NCBI GenBank assembly: GCA_946811695.1
Contig: OX328124.1
Span: 88,353,972 to 88,417,971, forward strand
DNA length: 64,000 nt
From: Gonocerus acuteangulatus
Lineage: Eukaryota > Arthropoda > Insecta > Hemiptera > Coreidae
Direction: 5' to 3'
This document shows positions 22,422 through 34,129 of this stretch, in pieces; the first letter of the stretch is position 1, and each line of letters begins with the position of its first letter. The position numbers were made by a program, and so were the translations under genes. The notes below the pieces were generated by a model. It saw only the letters and a list, made by a program, of their open reading frames with translations, was not told where the DNA came from and ran no database searches.

Positions 22422-22639
22422 GTTGAAGACTGACAAACCTGTCCGGCACACCTGAACAGTGTGGGTCACAGGTAGACCGGACAGGTGCACCTCACGGGTG
22501 TACCTGTCCGGTCTACCTCATAGTGTGTGGCCGGCCTTACTCGGTACAAGCAGTACCAGCGAGATCCAAGCTCCCGGCTACCAACTCTCCGCATGGAGAT
22601 CTGCATATCAGCCCCACTGACGTCATACCACTGAACTCT

Positions 22640-22830
22640 TATTCTAATTTATGAACACTTATTTATTTATTATCTGTTATTTATTTAATTTATTGACATT
22701 CGTAATTTTATTTATTTATTGAAGTTAAGTTTTATTATTTTATTTATTCAAGAGGAATAAAGTCTTTATTTTATTTATTATTTGATGGTCACAGCTATTA
22801 TTTATTTATTGTTTGTTGGGACCTTCTGAC
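22640..22830. repeat. TTTATTTA-rich low-complexity tract
   Basis: TTTATTTATT repeats in several blocks with an AATAAAG word near 22756. Confidence 0.8.
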
Positions 22831-22836
22831 CAACAT

Positions 22837-24403
22837 ACAGACAATTAATTAACCCCTACAGTCTGAAAGAATTAGATATGGTGGAAAATCGTCAGTTGCT
22901 CGATAATCGACATGTCATATGCTTAATATTAATCTCGTAAAGCACAGATCTGTTGCTATGTAGATTATCTTTACTTATGGCGTGTCCATTCTAGCGGAAG
23001 ATTCTCTCGCTGTATTAAGTTTTTAGGCTCCTGAAGAGTCATCTGATGATTTGAATCATGTAGAGCTATTTTTAATATATTGACCCATTAATGGGTAATC
23101 AGGCTGGGGGATGGTATAGCATCCCATTGCTAAACATGGAACTACGATACTATAAAATAAAATGTTTAGTGCGCACTCTGGCTCGAACTCAAGTCCTCCA
23201 TTACATGAAAAGTATTTTGTACCACTTGAGATATGTCCGCTTTGAAAAAAATAAAATAAATAATAAGAAAGTTAGTTCGTATATAGAAGGGAGCGTTCTC
23301 CCCCCAGTAGAGCTTAAAACTTCAAACTCTTCCCCATTCATAAGAGCTTAAAATAGCCGAAGGGTAAAGCTCGCTTCATTTCTCGCTTTCATCGGATATT
23401 TCATAGGGTAATAGCCGACGGGCGATATCGGGCTAAATCTGAGCATTAACGGGAGCTTTTAGCTAAAGCCTTGGTTATGGAAAGCAGCAGTTTAGGGTGA
23501 GCTGTAGAAAAACGGGCCTATAATGCTTCTACAAACAGCTGCCTTAAATTAAAAAAATTTTTACCGCTAAGCAAGATGGATGTGGAAGAAATTTTCCCAT
23601 CAGGAAAAGAAGTTTGGAAAGAGTGAAAAGTTTTATCAACTAATATATTAGTAATTATATTAAAAAAGAAGGAGTATTATCGGTATATTCTTTCTTTATT
23701 TTTTATTTTTTATTTTTATATTTGGCTTCAGTTTGTTTAACTTTTGAGTAACTCTATTTTTCAGATAGATCGTGAGGTTCGCTTGTGCATTCTCGAACTT
23801 CTGGGAAATATTACCTACGGTTCCGCCATTTCTAGATTGCTTTATCAATGAACAACAATCTACGTGAAACAGTAAAACCTCATTATGCTTCGTTTAGGAT
23901 CAGGATAGGCAATTGTCCCTGTGAGGCAAGGGTGACGGTTTATAATTTTTATAAATAAAGCGAAGACTGAAAACAATATTAGTAGTGAAAACTTCCCGAT
24001 GATAAGGTTATAAAACAGGGGTACAAAACCTCTCAAGTGATTGGCAAAACATTATTTATTAGAGATGGCACATATTATTATTACATCATTGAAATATAAA
24101 AGATATTTATTGCGTTGTAATTGAAGGATCCAGAGGATAAAGGGGGCTTGCCCGTTTTTGGCAGAAAATGATATAACATCATGATTGCTGTTAGTTTAAG
24201 AGTATACATCTCCAGGGGGTAAAAAATTGCAATCCAATGTTATGAGGCTGAAACGTTTTGTAGTTCTGGGAAAAAAGGCTCCTTGTCCTTGGGAAAGAAA
24301 GATTCAAGTGGGGAATTAAAGGTAAATAATGTGCTTGTGTGCATTGCAAGAGCAAACTAGTAGGTTGTTCTTTTTTAATCACTGAACAGCTTATTCACCT
24401 TCT
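22837..24403. other. Unannotated spacer
   Basis: An 86-codon open frame at 23091-23351 has no domain and is interrupted-looking. I see no gene or repeat. Confidence 0.4.
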
Positions 24404-24510
24404 TTTAGCGCGCTTCCTCCCTCTCTCCATAGGGAGGAAACCCGCTTATGAGGTTGCCAGTAAGTCGCACTCCGGAAGTGTCGACTAGAAAATTTCTCGT
24501 TTCAGACCCC
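24404..24510 (+). repeat. Short dispersed repeat family C
   Basis: TTTTAGCGCGCTTCCTCCC, then GGGAGGAAACCCGCTTATG, AGGTTG, CACTCCGGAAGTG, and GACTAGAAAATTTCTC. The same order is found near 30.4 and 40.2 kb. Confidence 0.6.
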
Positions 24511-26544
24511 ATGGAACTAAAACGCACAATGCACAAACGCACATACAAACACTCCAAAATTCTAAAAAATCATTGTTTTGGGTTCCATTGCGTTGATTAA
24601 GGCTCCAAGTTATATTTTTCCTCTTATATCTTCCATGTACAGACAGCGATCCGTTACATTTTTAATACATGTGTAGGTATTTATTATACTTTATTGTATT
24701 AGAGATATGTAACAATTCGTTAAGATTTGTACTGTATTTTGGGGGAACGGGCTAAATGTGGTACAAACTCATATTTTGTGAGAGAAAAACTTATTATACA
24801 TATGTATCTCACAAAATTAGGTCGAATATTTAATTGAATCTTTACGTAAATAAATATATATGTCTTCATTGTTTTACACATAACTTTAGCTTCGTTTTTA
24901 TTTATTTTCTATTACACCTTATATTTGTGTCACGTAGGGAAAAGTTGTAAGCACTAAAAATAAGAAGAGTGCCTTCCACAAAGGGAGGAAGATAAAAAAG
25001 AGTATATTTGTTAGGATATTGTGTTGCCGTGAGTAGGGTGTTGTTAAGCGACAGTAGGGGTTGAAGTGGAAAAAGCTTGGACTGGTGGGAGTATTGGCTG
25101 GTGCCATGTGATAAGTGTGCTGCTATACAGGGGCTGGTGCCTGCCAGTTCTCTGGCAAAATACCCCGCTCTGGTCGGCACACCTGTCTTTTATCCCTTAC
25201 ATCACCCTTCTTATATATACTTCATTTCCTTCTTTATCGGATCGCATATTGTTACACAAGTTACCAAATGTATACACCTCATATTCTACCGCCCAACTAT
25301 TGGATTTCTTTCCTTTTTTTCCTTTCTACTTGGTGAAAATATCGCCTAGAAAACAATTACTTGGTAACACGAAACTTTTGTAGGGAGAGATTTTAATTAC
25401 TTTAGTCGCTTCCAACTTCTTACAACGCACAAGATAACTATTGCACAAGGCCATTGAAGTCCACACTTTCTTGACATTAGGACTTTCAGCTTTGAACGAG
25501 TACATAATGAAATGGACCATACGCGAAAATCGCCAAAACAATAAAAAATCTCACTCGGTAGTCCGTCTTAAACACACACAAAAAAAATATTGTTCCCAGG
25601 AGTGACTTCAAATGATCAATGCTATAAACTTTGCCAGGCAAATTAACACTCCTTCAAGCGAACTAAGATATATATTTTTTGTCTGCTGGTGCTAGAGTAT
25701 AGAGTTCAAACGTACAAACAGTCGTCTGATAAAATTTCATACAAGTTCCTTACTTAAATGTAATACTACCTTCTGCGATCAAAATCAAAGCAAATTTTCT
25801 TGAGTTTATAAGTAACAAATAAATCAATATATATAGAGTGTTGAAGTTTCAAGTATTATATGAAGTATCAAAAAAAAAGTATTCAATTCTTCGAAAAAAA
25901 AATGGCGGTGCTGTGTCTGACGAACGGAAACCCTCTTTTTTCACGGGCGATAGTCTGCAGGCAATTTTTAATCTAGAAAGAAAAACTAAATTTTTTTCAA
26001 AAGAAGTAGATTAAATCTAGTAAAGTGCGTAGGATTTTTAAGAAATATTAATTTTTTCGAAAATGGTGAGTAATTATTCATTTTCCATTAAAAAATCGAA
26101 AATCGGTCATAAAATTTAAAAAGTTTATTGTTATGAAATGTTAATTTTTTCCTATTTAATTTTTTTTTTAAACTTTCTTGTAGCAAAGATAAAAAGATGG
26201 GCTTTAATTTTGAAATGTATTGAATGAGGACCAACAAAAAAAAACTTAACAATTAAAAATGGGACCAATCGAAGCTCCCCCCATAAAAATTACCTTCAAG
26301 TCAGCATCGCGTTCCCTTAACATCGGGACTTCACTCGGAAAATCGTATTTTTTGCCCATTTAAAACAAATTTATTCACATAAACACTCTTGGATATTATT
26401 TTTGATTAGTTAAGGAAGCATTTTAGCCCATAAAAAAATTGTATAAAAAAAGTTACAGGGTAGTATTACCCTTAAGTGCGGATTCTTTTTGTTAGTTAAG
26501 TGTTAGGTCTTGCGTTGAGGTTTGTCCTGGTTGGTGAACATGTA
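24511..26544. other. Unannotated spacer
   Basis: Overlapping frames at 24.9-25.5 kb on both strands have no family motif. Nothing else is visible. Confidence 0.4.
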
Positions 26545-26725
26545 TGAGTGGGTGATACATACAATCTGTTTTGATCCTAGTCCACAAAGTTGCGCTACAA
26601 TGTTTCAGGCTATCACCTTACATTGTTGCGATACAGTCCCGCAATATTACTCGTGTATCCGGAGTGTATTACAGGTGTACGTGATACATGTTCCTGAATA
26701 CATTGCGGAACTGTATCACAACGCC
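26545..26725. repeat. Cluster of interleaved dyads built on GTGATACA words
   Basis: GTGATACATAC, GCGATACAGT, GTGATACATG and CTGTATCAC occur within 170 bases. The arms at 26624-26644 and 26702-26722 are complementary at about 18 of 21 positions. A 68-codon open frame across it is probably accidental. Confidence 0.5.
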
Positions 26726-26804
26726 TAAATAGCTCACACGTTAAAATTCGTTCAAATTTACTCTAGTTACAGGAAGGAATACCGAACCTTACTACACCGA
26801 ACCT

Positions 26805-26842
26805 TACTATCTAGCGTTACACTTCGGTAACGCTAGATAGTA
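26805..26842. repeat. Perfect 16-bp hairpin
   Basis: TACTATCTAGCGTTAC is followed after six bases (ACTTCG) by its exact inverse. The words CCGAACCTTACTA repeat just upstream. It could be a transposon end or a structured terminator; nothing decides. Confidence 0.85.
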
Positions 26843-26845
26843 GTA

Positions 26846-29438
26846 AAGTCAACACATGAGAAGAGAAAGATAGCGAGAAATACGAGGAGCTATCGACTGC
26901 GGGACACGTCAACGGCACAAAGGGGCCCTCTTTCTTCCGATTTGTACAAAAGTCAACGGTAAACCGGTCCCAGCCGCTCTTGACTGCTGGAGCAGTCAAC
27001 AGTAGAGACACTGCTTAAGTGAAAAGGAATAATTATCAGTGTACTTTATTTTGGAAGAAATTAAGGAATCTTCAAGATTTCATTGCCGAGAGTTCCTCAT
27101 AATCCGATAAAAACTACTTTATACGGCTCAAGATGTTGTTTACGATTCCACAACCAATATTCTGCAAAATGTGTCCAAGTTAGTTAACAATGAGCATACC
27201 ACAAATTAGATCCCCGTCCTCACATTGGACTCGGCGACATCAACTAGCTCTGGGAAAGTGGAAGGAGAGCTATAGGTACTTAGCCTACTAGCTTAAGGAC
27301 AAAGGAATTTCCTGAATTAATGGTCACAACTCCGAACAAGCCGCTTTTAAGCACAATGACAAACTTGTAACTCTCGGCTCGACTTTTATCACCTTGCAGT
27401 CAGATGAGAATCGGTGACACCTCTTCACTCGCAAATTGTCTTCCTACTATTTTCGGGGAAAAATAAACGGACTAAGTCATCCCTGCCCTTCTTATTTAAA
27501 TACATTTGACATTTGGTTTTCTTTAAACCATATATAATTTTTCCAAAAATCCATAATAACGTTTTGACCAACCTAATATTTACACATAGAGCATTCGCTA
27601 TTTATTAATTACTAATGTAATATTTTTGTAACTTTCCTGCTCATTAGAAATTCAGAAAAATAATTAGGCAAGACTAAGGACAAATTCTTTGTCTGATATT
27701 CAAGTTAAAGTCTTTCATATGACTCAAATTATTTCTTTCTTTCGGATATAAGTCATTGAGATAGTAGATTCAGGCATTATTTATAACAAATGTTCTGAAA
27801 GAAGTTCATGGGTGAAGATAATGGAACTGGCTTTTCCAGAGAACGGGCGAGCAAGCGTTCAACTTGAGGCTCTTTCTTTTTCCCTGAGAATTTCCCGGTT
27901 CAGTTCCCACCGTATTGCATGAAATATATTGGGGTTTCAGGAACATTTTTCCATTACTATATATCCTCGATAATGGACCATTCCCAACTTTTTTGTACTC
28001 CTTTTAATATTTTGGATATTGAAGATAAATTACAAGACGAAATAGTTGTGATACTAATTTAAGAAAGGAAAAAAAAAGATAAGTAATACTTATATTTGCC
28101 CTTTTCATCTACAAGGTTTTCATCCAACGTATAGCCAAGGGGAAATTAATCGAGAAGTAGCATAATTAATTTTCTTTATGGTCTTTATTTTGATAAAATG
28201 TTATGAATTTATTCGTTTCTATCTTTACCTTTAAAAATACATTGTCTTAAAATAGGTAAATGATTGAAGATTACTTCATTTTAATAATGAACTCCTAAAG
28301 AATTTCTTAATTAGTTCTTAAAAAATGTCTAATTAAAAATGAATAATGACTTTTTTTCACAGTAAATTCTGTTTGGGTTCTAAGAAGAAAACCATTTGCA
28401 TATAATTTATTTTATTTCTAAGGAAAATACTAGTTCTTTTAGTAGGGATTGTCACGTGAATGTGTCCCTTCGACCTCTACCGATTGCGTCATTAGATCTA
28501 CGTCATATGGATGAAGCGAAGAAACACACAAAAATAATTTTGATGTTTAATTATTGGTAGTTAATGAGTTGAATCCCATTTTTATTTTGCTTTAAAAAAA
28601 TATAGTAAAATTCCTCAACTTTTATGGATTTTGTGAGCATTTTAGTACATATCAACTTTGGAGATGTCTTTTGGATGAGAAGTGCTTGACGAAAGACAAA
28701 GATCAGGCTATTACTGGTTGCTGTTAATTTTTATAATGACCGTGCTTGAGAATTCTTGAAAATTTACTAAAACAAACATTGTTTTGACACATTAGATATT
28801 TGGACCTGAAAAAATTATTTAGTTAAACATCCTTACTGTAGAATTCAAATTAAATCAAAGAAAACTATTTTACTGGCCATATACCTGAAGAAAACAAAAT
28901 TACAATCTAACTTCTGTTAAACTAAATAGTGTCTATAAAAACAAATAGCCGTAAAGAATTTCAAAAAGATTAGCCTTCAATATTGCCTTCTTTATTATTT
29001 TATGTGAAATATTGCTATTGTTTAGAAACAAATGTTTATGTTCCTTTCGCAAAGCAGATGTCTTGGGTCAGAACACTCAGTGGATTGAAGTAATATTTCC
29101 AGCCGTAGGAATTAACAAGCTTAACCTGGTTAAAATAATCTGCGGCCAAAGTAGCATGGAAAACCCACATTCGCAAAAATGAATGCAATTAATGTTGTAG
29201 CAAATTCTTGGGTGTTTTATCGACATTGAGTGATAGTTATAAATTTCGTAAAATGTCATGATCCGAATAGGTTTTGGATGTCAAGTTAGTACGTCAATAT
29301 GTTTGCCAACCAGGTTAAAACTAAAAGCACTAAAATGGCATTCTATATATAAACTACAGTGATGGCCGAAAGACGTGGGTGACCTGATGGCTTCTTCATC
29401 GAGTCTCAAGGAGTGTGAAGTTTTATAATGGCAATACA

Positions 29439-29440
<2 letters not shown>
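26846..29440. other. Unannotated spacer
   Basis: No gene or repeat family is recognised in this 2.6 kb AT-rich stretch. Confidence 0.4.

Positions 29441-29507
<67 letters not shown>
29441..29507. repeat. Long poly(A) tract
   Basis: An uninterrupted run of about 66 A. It may be the tail of a retroposed copy on the plus strand, but no parent sequence upstream was recognised. Confidence 0.95.
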
Positions 29508-29511
<4 letters not shown>

Positions 29512-29599
29512 GTTTTATAAAAAAAATAAGATTTAAGATGTACCTCTGTCAGTGAGTAATTAAAAAATTGGTAATTATTGATTTCAACGCAGTATTATG

Positions 29600-29720
29600 T
29601 TAGTATGCGTTTCACGGGTAGTTCAGTGTTGTAATAAGAATCTAGTGTTATAGTAAGTATTTTATAATACTTATAAGGAATAAGTGTTATAATGAGTAGT
29701 TCAGTGTTAAGAAAAAAAAA
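29600..29720. repeat. Degenerate tandem AGTGTTATAATAAGTA units
   Basis: CAGTGTTGTAATAAG, TAGTGTTATAGTAAG, AAGTGTTATAATGAG and CAGTGTTAAG follow each other with spacers. Confidence 0.5.
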
Positions 29721-29902
29721 TCAGCAGTAAAAAAGATTGTTTACTACTGAAAGTATATTTATTTTTTCTTATAATTTGTGACATATATTATATGACTCTT
29801 TATTTTTCATAATTTTTAATAAAATATGTTTCCTACTAGACAGAAAAGAAAGACCCACCTGTAGTCAATGCGACAGAACTCTAGCTGTCAAACACCGCAA
29901 AT

Positions 29903-30207
29903 CATTAGAACGGCAGAATGGATATCAGTTAGTTTCAGTCAGATGTATTATTCAGTTGGTTCTAAGAACAGACAAAGAGAAGAAAACTTTTTTTTTCTTC
30001 TTTATTTTAAAGGCGCGCCAACCTTAGGGCCAATAACGCCCTCGAGTAATAATAGAACTTTCACTCGATGGCGTTATTGACCCTAAAGTTGGCACGCCTT
30101 AAAAATAAAGGGAAAAAAAAAGGTTTTCTTCTCTTTGTCTGTTTTTAGAAGCAACTGAATAATACATCTGACTGAAACTAACTGATATCGATTCTGCCGT
30201 TCTAATG
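29903..30207. repeat. Long inverted repeat, 145-bp arms
   Basis: Arms 29903-30047 and 30063-30207 are inverse copies at roughly 90 percent identity, separated by 15 bases. The outer ends read CATTAGAACGGCAGAAT and its inverse; the inner ends read AATAACGCC(C/A)TCGAGT and its inverse. An RNA across it would fold into one long duplex. There is no protein frame. It is either a foldback MITE or a hairpin-RNA locus. Confidence 0.92.
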
Positions 30208-30385
30208 AATTAATCGCCACTGTTGCAGAATTCACAATAAACAATAATAGGAATAGAGAGAACAATAATAGAAATAGAGAGAGAATACAACATATTATTG
30301 TCATGCTGTCCATTTGCAATGGCTTGCTACATTAGAACATACCAATCTCTCCTAGTTTGAGATTCACTGTTCTTGTAACAGAGGG

Positions 30386-30550
30386 TTTCTCCCTCTTTCG
30401 ATAATGAGGAAACCCGCTTACGAGGTTGACCTCTCGACATTAATAGATAATGCTAATAGTTTCGCATTTTTTGGCGATTTACTCTTCCAAACCGCAACTC
30501 GGAAGTGCCAAATAGAAAATTTTACGATTCAGAGCTCTCTCGCAGGTTTA
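30386..30550 (+). repeat. Short dispersed repeat family C, expanded copy
   Basis: TTTCTCCCTCTTTCG, then GAGGAAACCCGCTTACGAGG, TTGACCTC, an insert of about 60 bases, then ACTCGGAAGTGCC and AATAGAAAATTTTACG. Core words match the 24.4 and 40.2 kb copies. Confidence 0.6.
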
Positions 30551-31226
30551 AAACTCTATCGTCTAATTTGTAAGGTCAAGTTCGTCAACCATCGGAATCC
30601 GTTCACCTTAATATGGTATTTAGTGTGAAATTCGCGTAAGTTAAATGACGTAAATATTCGAATGCTTACTACATTTTCTAGAGAAAAGGTTCTGAAGTCA
30701 TTTTCGATGGGGCGATGTAAATCGGAGAAATAAGTCGATAAAACTTCGAATGTGTTAGTTTTGTTCATTTATTTGGGTTTTTGTCTTTGTTGAAATAACT
30801 TTTTAATTCGTTGTTTTTTTGTTTTAAATTGCTTCTATCAACGAAATTAGTATTTTAATAAAAGAAGACAAGAAAATGAGAAACTATTTGGGTTTAGTGT
30901 TTTCCTAGATCGAACGTTAAGAAGGCGTGGGAGTAATTTTCGGTTAGGATACTATCAGTTTCCTGTTGTGGTGCCTTAAACTACCTTCCCTTTGAAATTC
31001 TATTTTATATATTTATGGAAACATCAAACTATACCAATAACTGCTTCTATTCCTTTACTATTTGTACTAGAGATAAAAACGGAACCGTCCTAAGATGACG
31101 CAGCTCCAAGTCGGAGTTTTCGTCTAATGACTATTCACAAAGGTCTCTCTTAAAATATCATTTTCCAATGAGCTACAATTTTGTTGTAAAAACTATTGTA
31201 GCTATTATATAATTGATTCATCTGCT

Positions 31227-31227
<1 letters not shown>
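30551..31227. other. Unannotated spacer
   Basis: Nothing recognised. Confidence 0.4.

Positions 31228-31228
<1 letters not shown>

Positions 31229-31296
<68 letters not shown>
31229..31296. repeat. (TA)n microsatellite
   Basis: A TA run of about 66 bases. Confidence 0.96.
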
Positions 31297-31299
<3 letters not shown>

Positions 31300-31989
31300 A
31301 TATCTGCTTCTATGAGTATTAACGGCTACTTAGAAGTTCCTATCCGTTGAAAATAATTTCTGTTTTGAATTTTCTGAACTAGCTCGTTTCTGAAAAATCT
31401 TAACCTGCTATGGGCGGTTTTGTAACTCGCATCTGCTAGATGACAATTCCAGGCTGCCGTATGGATTATTACTCTTAATATGATGTTACTTTTCTTTAGA
31501 TTAATTAATTTTATACCCATTAAAGAGAATGTTGAACTATTAAATTCGAATGATATAAGTGAGAAGACAACATTGTCTGAGTTAAGGTATTCCTGAGTCC
31601 TGGAGGTGTTGAACACTAGTCTGACAGACGTCTGACATGATAATCAGGTGAATGGAATACTCCCACGAGTAGAAACTTCTATTTGGAGGAGCTAAAGCGT
31701 AAATCAGGAATGACAGGGCTAATAGAAAGTGGGAAAGGGGGCCTTTACTTGGAGTTTGTCAATGTTAATTAAATCTGACAACAGCTCTGTGCGTTGACTA
31801 TTTAACACATGAGGGGTAACTATTTACTAGGACTTATATAAAGCTGGTTTTTAGCGTGATTCCTTCCTGTATTTAGCATTATTCCTTCCTGTATTTAGCG
31901 AGAAAACCCTATGACACATCAAGGAGTCCTGACCGAGAACTGTTGGTATTTTTAAATATGTTATAAAAAAATCGGTTGTTTAAATTGGG

Positions 31990-32045
<56 letters not shown>

Positions 32046-32127
32046 CATATAAAACAGCCTAGACATGGCCATTTCGCTAGACCATACTCGCCAAGATAAA
32101 GGCTGTAATCTTTTGTTTTAAATGCTC
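31297..32127. other. Spacer with a (TA)n tract
   Basis: A TA tract lies at 31990-32043. A direct pair of TTCCTTCCTGTATTTAGC words stands at about 31860 and 31884. No gene. Confidence 0.5.
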
Positions 32128-32175
32128 CTGAAGGGGCGTCATGCGGCATGAAACATGTGAAGTAAAACAAAACAT
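32128..32175 (+). repeat. Weak relative of the hammerhead-like repeat
   Basis: CTCCTGAAGGGGCGTCATG, then CGGCATGAAACATGTG and AAGTAAAACAAAAC. The order CTGA-AGG...GAAAC...TAAAA matches the 47.3 kb motif, but the core is incomplete. Confidence 0.3.
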
Positions 32176-32752
32176 TCAAGACAATAGTGTGTTGATTATG
32201 TGTTTGGATCTTCTAAAAGTTAATTCAACTTAACCTTTTCATTGCACGCCTCTCTCGGACAATGACAATGAAGTTGAAAAACTCGCCAAACATGAATTGA
32301 GGCTCGTCAGCCTAATTTCTAAGCCGCACGGACCTAAAATTGAAAGATCAGGGTTCAAATAGATTCTTGGTAAATTAATTATAAAAAAAAATACATTGAA
32401 AATTAAGTAACTAACGTAATTGTAATTGCCCAATAGTTTAATGAAATATATTTTTATTTAATTATAATTAAAAAATACATATCAATATTGATTATTTATA
32501 TTTTGTTTCTTTTCAGGTAAGTGAACTCTACGTAAGAGTAAATGGTGATTACAAATAAGTGACTTCACTTTTGGTAATTATCTATTTAGAAATTTCTATT
32601 AGAAAAAAGAATTATTTTTATATTTTAATGCTTGCCATGTTTGAAGCTTTTAATATGGAGTACCCGTATTATTAACTCACCATTTTTTTATTATTAGTAT
32701 TATAGGATGGTTTTATTTAAATTATAGCATTGTGACTCTTTTTTCTTAATAT
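32176..32752. other. Unannotated spacer
   Basis: A B-box-like GGGTTCAAAT word near 32350 is isolated. Nothing else is seen. Confidence 0.4.
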
Positions 32753-33202
32753 ACAGGGTGTCCCGTAAATGTCTAGTAATATTGTGGGAGGTGATAGAGG
32801 ACCTTTAAGGGAACAAAAAACGTTCTATGACGATTTTCCGAATTCTCACACATAAGGGAGAAAACGTCGTTTTATTGTTTTATCGAGACAAACGTAGTTT
32901 TTAGTAGAATAATCGTTGTACCTCCGGCCCAGGTGGTTCTACTTGAAAGGAAGTGAAACCAATCGAAAGCTGAGTAAATTTAAAATAAGACTAGTTGATA
33001 GTAAACGTAAAAATGAATGAATGTAAGTATGTCTATCTAGAAAGCTATTCTAAATTTCCTGACATTTTCTTGATATTTCTTACCAGCGTTACTACTCAAT
33101 GGGCAAGATCTGAGATTTCCGGGTTTCAGAAAAACTTCCTCATTTAACCAGCTTTCCATTCATCAATCACAATCCTGTGTTATTGAAGTATGTGAACGAT
33201 TC
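32753..33202 (+). repeat. Repeat D (starts ACAGGGTGTCCCGTAAATG), copy 1
   Basis: About 450 bases colinear with 38644-39103. Shared words include TGATAGAGGAC, GGGAGAAAACGTC, GAAACCAATCGAAAGCTGAG, AATGAATGAATGTAAG and CTTCCTCATTTAACCAGC. It follows an AATATAC junction. There is no coding frame and the class is unknown; the first ~20 bases are the sharp, conserved edge. Confidence 0.8.
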
Positions 33203-33518
33203 AGGAACAAAAGTTAAAAAAAAAAAAAAAATTGATCTGTGAATAGAAAATTGAATTTTTTTCTTCAGTTTATTGAAAAAGCTTAATAGAAATATTTATT
33301 TTTATAAATATTTACTTAAATATTAAGTAAATAGTTACTTAAAACAATAAAAAAATTACTTCTACGAAAATGAAAAAAAAAATCCTAAAACAGTAAATAA
33401 ATATTAACACATTAACCTCAAAAATTATTATTTTTACCTAGATCACGCATTTGAACACATTTTTACAGGACTATCTACATCTTATTTTTTAGGGATCGGA
33501 TATTTAATAACCACAACA

Positions 33519-33564
<46 letters not shown>

Positions 33565-33904
33565 TAACAAATAGTATAAACTAAACTGTTAGATTGGTTC
33601 GGGGAGTAAAGACTTTGAGTAAAGCAGAAAGTAGTGCTATAAACTGTTTTGAAGCAGGACTTTATTAGATCCTTCTGTTTTATTTGTTTCCTTTCTCTAT
33701 TCCTCCAGTGTATCCTTCATAAAAACTTCTGACTTTCCTTTTATGTTTGCTTATACGATCCTGTGGTTCTCAACTGGTTAAATCTCTGAAAATAAGATTT
33801 CAAACGTTTTCTGGCAGAGATTTTAACAACCGCAGTATTGCGTGTTTATAATCAATTAATCTAAATCCTTCGTAGATATAAGCTAAATCTAATTTTAAGA
33901 GGTC
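33203..33904. other. Spacer with a (TA)n tract
   Basis: A short A run lies at 33217-33230 and a TA tract at 33523-33561. No gene. Confidence 0.5.
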
Positions 33905-34060
33905 CTTAATGTGTAGTGGCTATCACCCGTAATCTAAACGTAGATAATGCGGGTTCTAATCCTCCTTGTGTTGAGGGTTTATTTTATTCTGCGATGAGCT
34001 TTCTTAAAAAAGATACCAGCTTTTACCGTGGATATTTAGAATCGGAAGCAACCTTTAAAT
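33905..34060 (+). mobile_element. Possible family B SINE, eroded
   Basis: GTGTAGTGGCTATCACCCG, then GCGGGTTCTAATCC as a B-box-like word and a TTGTGTTGAGGG stretch. This follows the order of the clearer copies at 36.9 and 45.8 kb but with low similarity. Confidence 0.3.
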
Positions 34061-34129
34061 ATTCATCCTTAGTCGAGAAGATGATCCTTACAAAAATATA
34101 GGCGCCTTACGAAACGTTCGTTTAAAATA

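Larger units (their letters stand above)
21268..22536 (+). mobile_element. PIF/Harbinger transposon folded into a palindrome
   Basis: The ends are identical inverted repeats beginning GGCCGGCCACACACTATGAG and flanked on both sides by TTA, the Harbinger-type target duplication (21265-21267 and 22537-22539). Inside lie a transposase N-terminus on the plus strand and a MADF/Myb-SANT-type gene on the minus strand, the usual two-gene Harbinger content. The right 290 bases are an inverted copy of the left 290 bases, and a further end-like palindrome sits at 22151-22227. The terminal repeat itself contains a hairpin (GACCGGACAGGT and ACCTGTCCGGTC). Internal deletion joins the two genes. Confidence 0.88.
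20967..22836 (+). mobile_element. Possible solo LTR interrupted by the Harbinger element
   Basis: The DNA on both sides of the Harbinger insertion is moderately GC-rich on the left and ends on the right with an AATAAAG signal inside a TTTATTTA-rich stretch. The outer limits read TGGTCA (20967) and TGACCA (about 22831), a short inverted pair of the TG...CA kind. Two copies of CCCGCGGGA lie at about 21008 and 21053. No target duplication or coding region supports it, so this is a guess from shape. Confidence 0.25.

Noticed and set aside
26522..26728. 68-residue open frame
   Set aside because: It coincides with the GTGATACA dyad cluster and has no recognisable domain.
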